From Armatimonadota bacterium (lineage in GTDB: Bacteria; Armatimonadota; Armatimonadia; Armatimonadales; Armatimonadaceae): DNA of 6,822 nt. Below the pieces are notes generated by a model, which saw nothing but the letters and a program-made list of their open reading frames with translations, had not been told where the DNA came from and ran no database searches. Positions within the stretch are counted from its first letter, which is position 1; each line of letters begins with the position of its first letter. The stretch lies in assembly GCA_014379275.1 (NCBI GenBank), contig JACMMA010000468.1, positions 1 to 6,822 of the forward strand. The letters are read 5' to 3'. This document shows positions 6,698-6,822 of this stretch, piece by piece. A program made the translations under genes and the position numbers.

Positions 6698-6822
6698 CGT
6701 TTTTTGTCCTACGCGGACGGCGCCAACCTTACGTTGGATCGTTGTACCTGCGGTGCTGTTACTACGTTACGCTTCGCGCGAGCCGTGCTACACTTAAGCC
6801 TTGTTGTTTTCCTGCGTTCCGC
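6698..6822. other. Right-hand intergenic region with two weak hairpins
   Basis: No gene is recognised. A T6 run immediately follows the S9 stop (6700-6705) but has no stable stem before it. Two small inverted repeats follow: GTCC/GGAC around a 5-base loop (6706-6718) and CCAAC/GTTGG around CTTAC (6723-6737). Neither is followed by a T tract, so they are poor intrinsic terminators, though they may stabilise the 3' end of the S9 transcript. Confidence 0.3.
6767..6794 (+). promoter_or_regulatory. Possible promoter for a gene right of the window
   Basis: TTACGC (6767-6772), a 16-base spacer and TACACT (6789-6794) resemble -35 and -10 boxes pointing rightward. The spacer is shorter than in the two better candidates, and no start codon is visible downstream, so this is weak. 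Confidence 0.2.

Noticed and set aside
6698..6822. The S9 frame stays open after its TGA to the window edge, suggesting readthrough or an extension.
   Set aside because: About 41 stop-free codons are expected fairly often by chance at this base composition, the sequence does not look like a domain, and the S9 catalytic domain is already complete.

Overview
The window is moderately GC-rich bacterial chromosome carrying five protein genes and one probable gene remnant. Three complete genes start with export signals (an S41 peptidase, a lysozyme-like protein and an S9 peptidase), and the remnant also starts with one. Phylum cannot be fixed from the sequence. The mix of a tricorn-like S41 peptidase, an S9 peptidase of the 'EWIMRGPEL' type and candidate leaderless promoters is compatible with an environmental lineage such as Armatimonadota, Acidobacteriota or Deinococcota. 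This is a guess, not a demonstration.

Layout. Positions 2-424 (+) hold the C-terminal part of a transglutaminase-like protein whose catalytic Cys region lies left of the window. After a 53-base gap comes a complete exported S41 peptidase (478-1872, +). It uses a tricorn-like His/Ser active site and lacks the Lys of the Ctp/Tsp branch. An ATGA overlap at its stop opens a second signal-peptide-like reading frame (from 1869) that is broken by three in-frame TGA codons, and I call it a decayed gene. Two minus-strand genes converge on this remnant: a HIT-family protein (4198-3746) and a secreted lysozyme-like protein with a Pro/Ser-rich tail (3679-2237). A divergent S9 prolyl-oligopeptidase-family peptidase of 813 residues fills 4256-6697 (+). 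The last 125 bases are intergenic, with only weak hairpins and a possible promoter.

How the genes relate. The exported proteins (two peptidases and a putative murein hydrolase) would all act outside the cytoplasm on peptides or cell wall. The alternating orientations and separate candidate promoters argue against one operon or one dedicated system. The most distinctive points are the TGA-interrupted frame after the S41 gene and two matching promoter-like elements (TTG-N18-TANNNT) sitting 7 and 9 bases before the ATGs of the S9 and lysozyme-like genes, which suggest leaderless transcription. I see no CRISPR array, tRNA, rRNA, insertion sequence or phage gene, and no convincing new multi-gene system.
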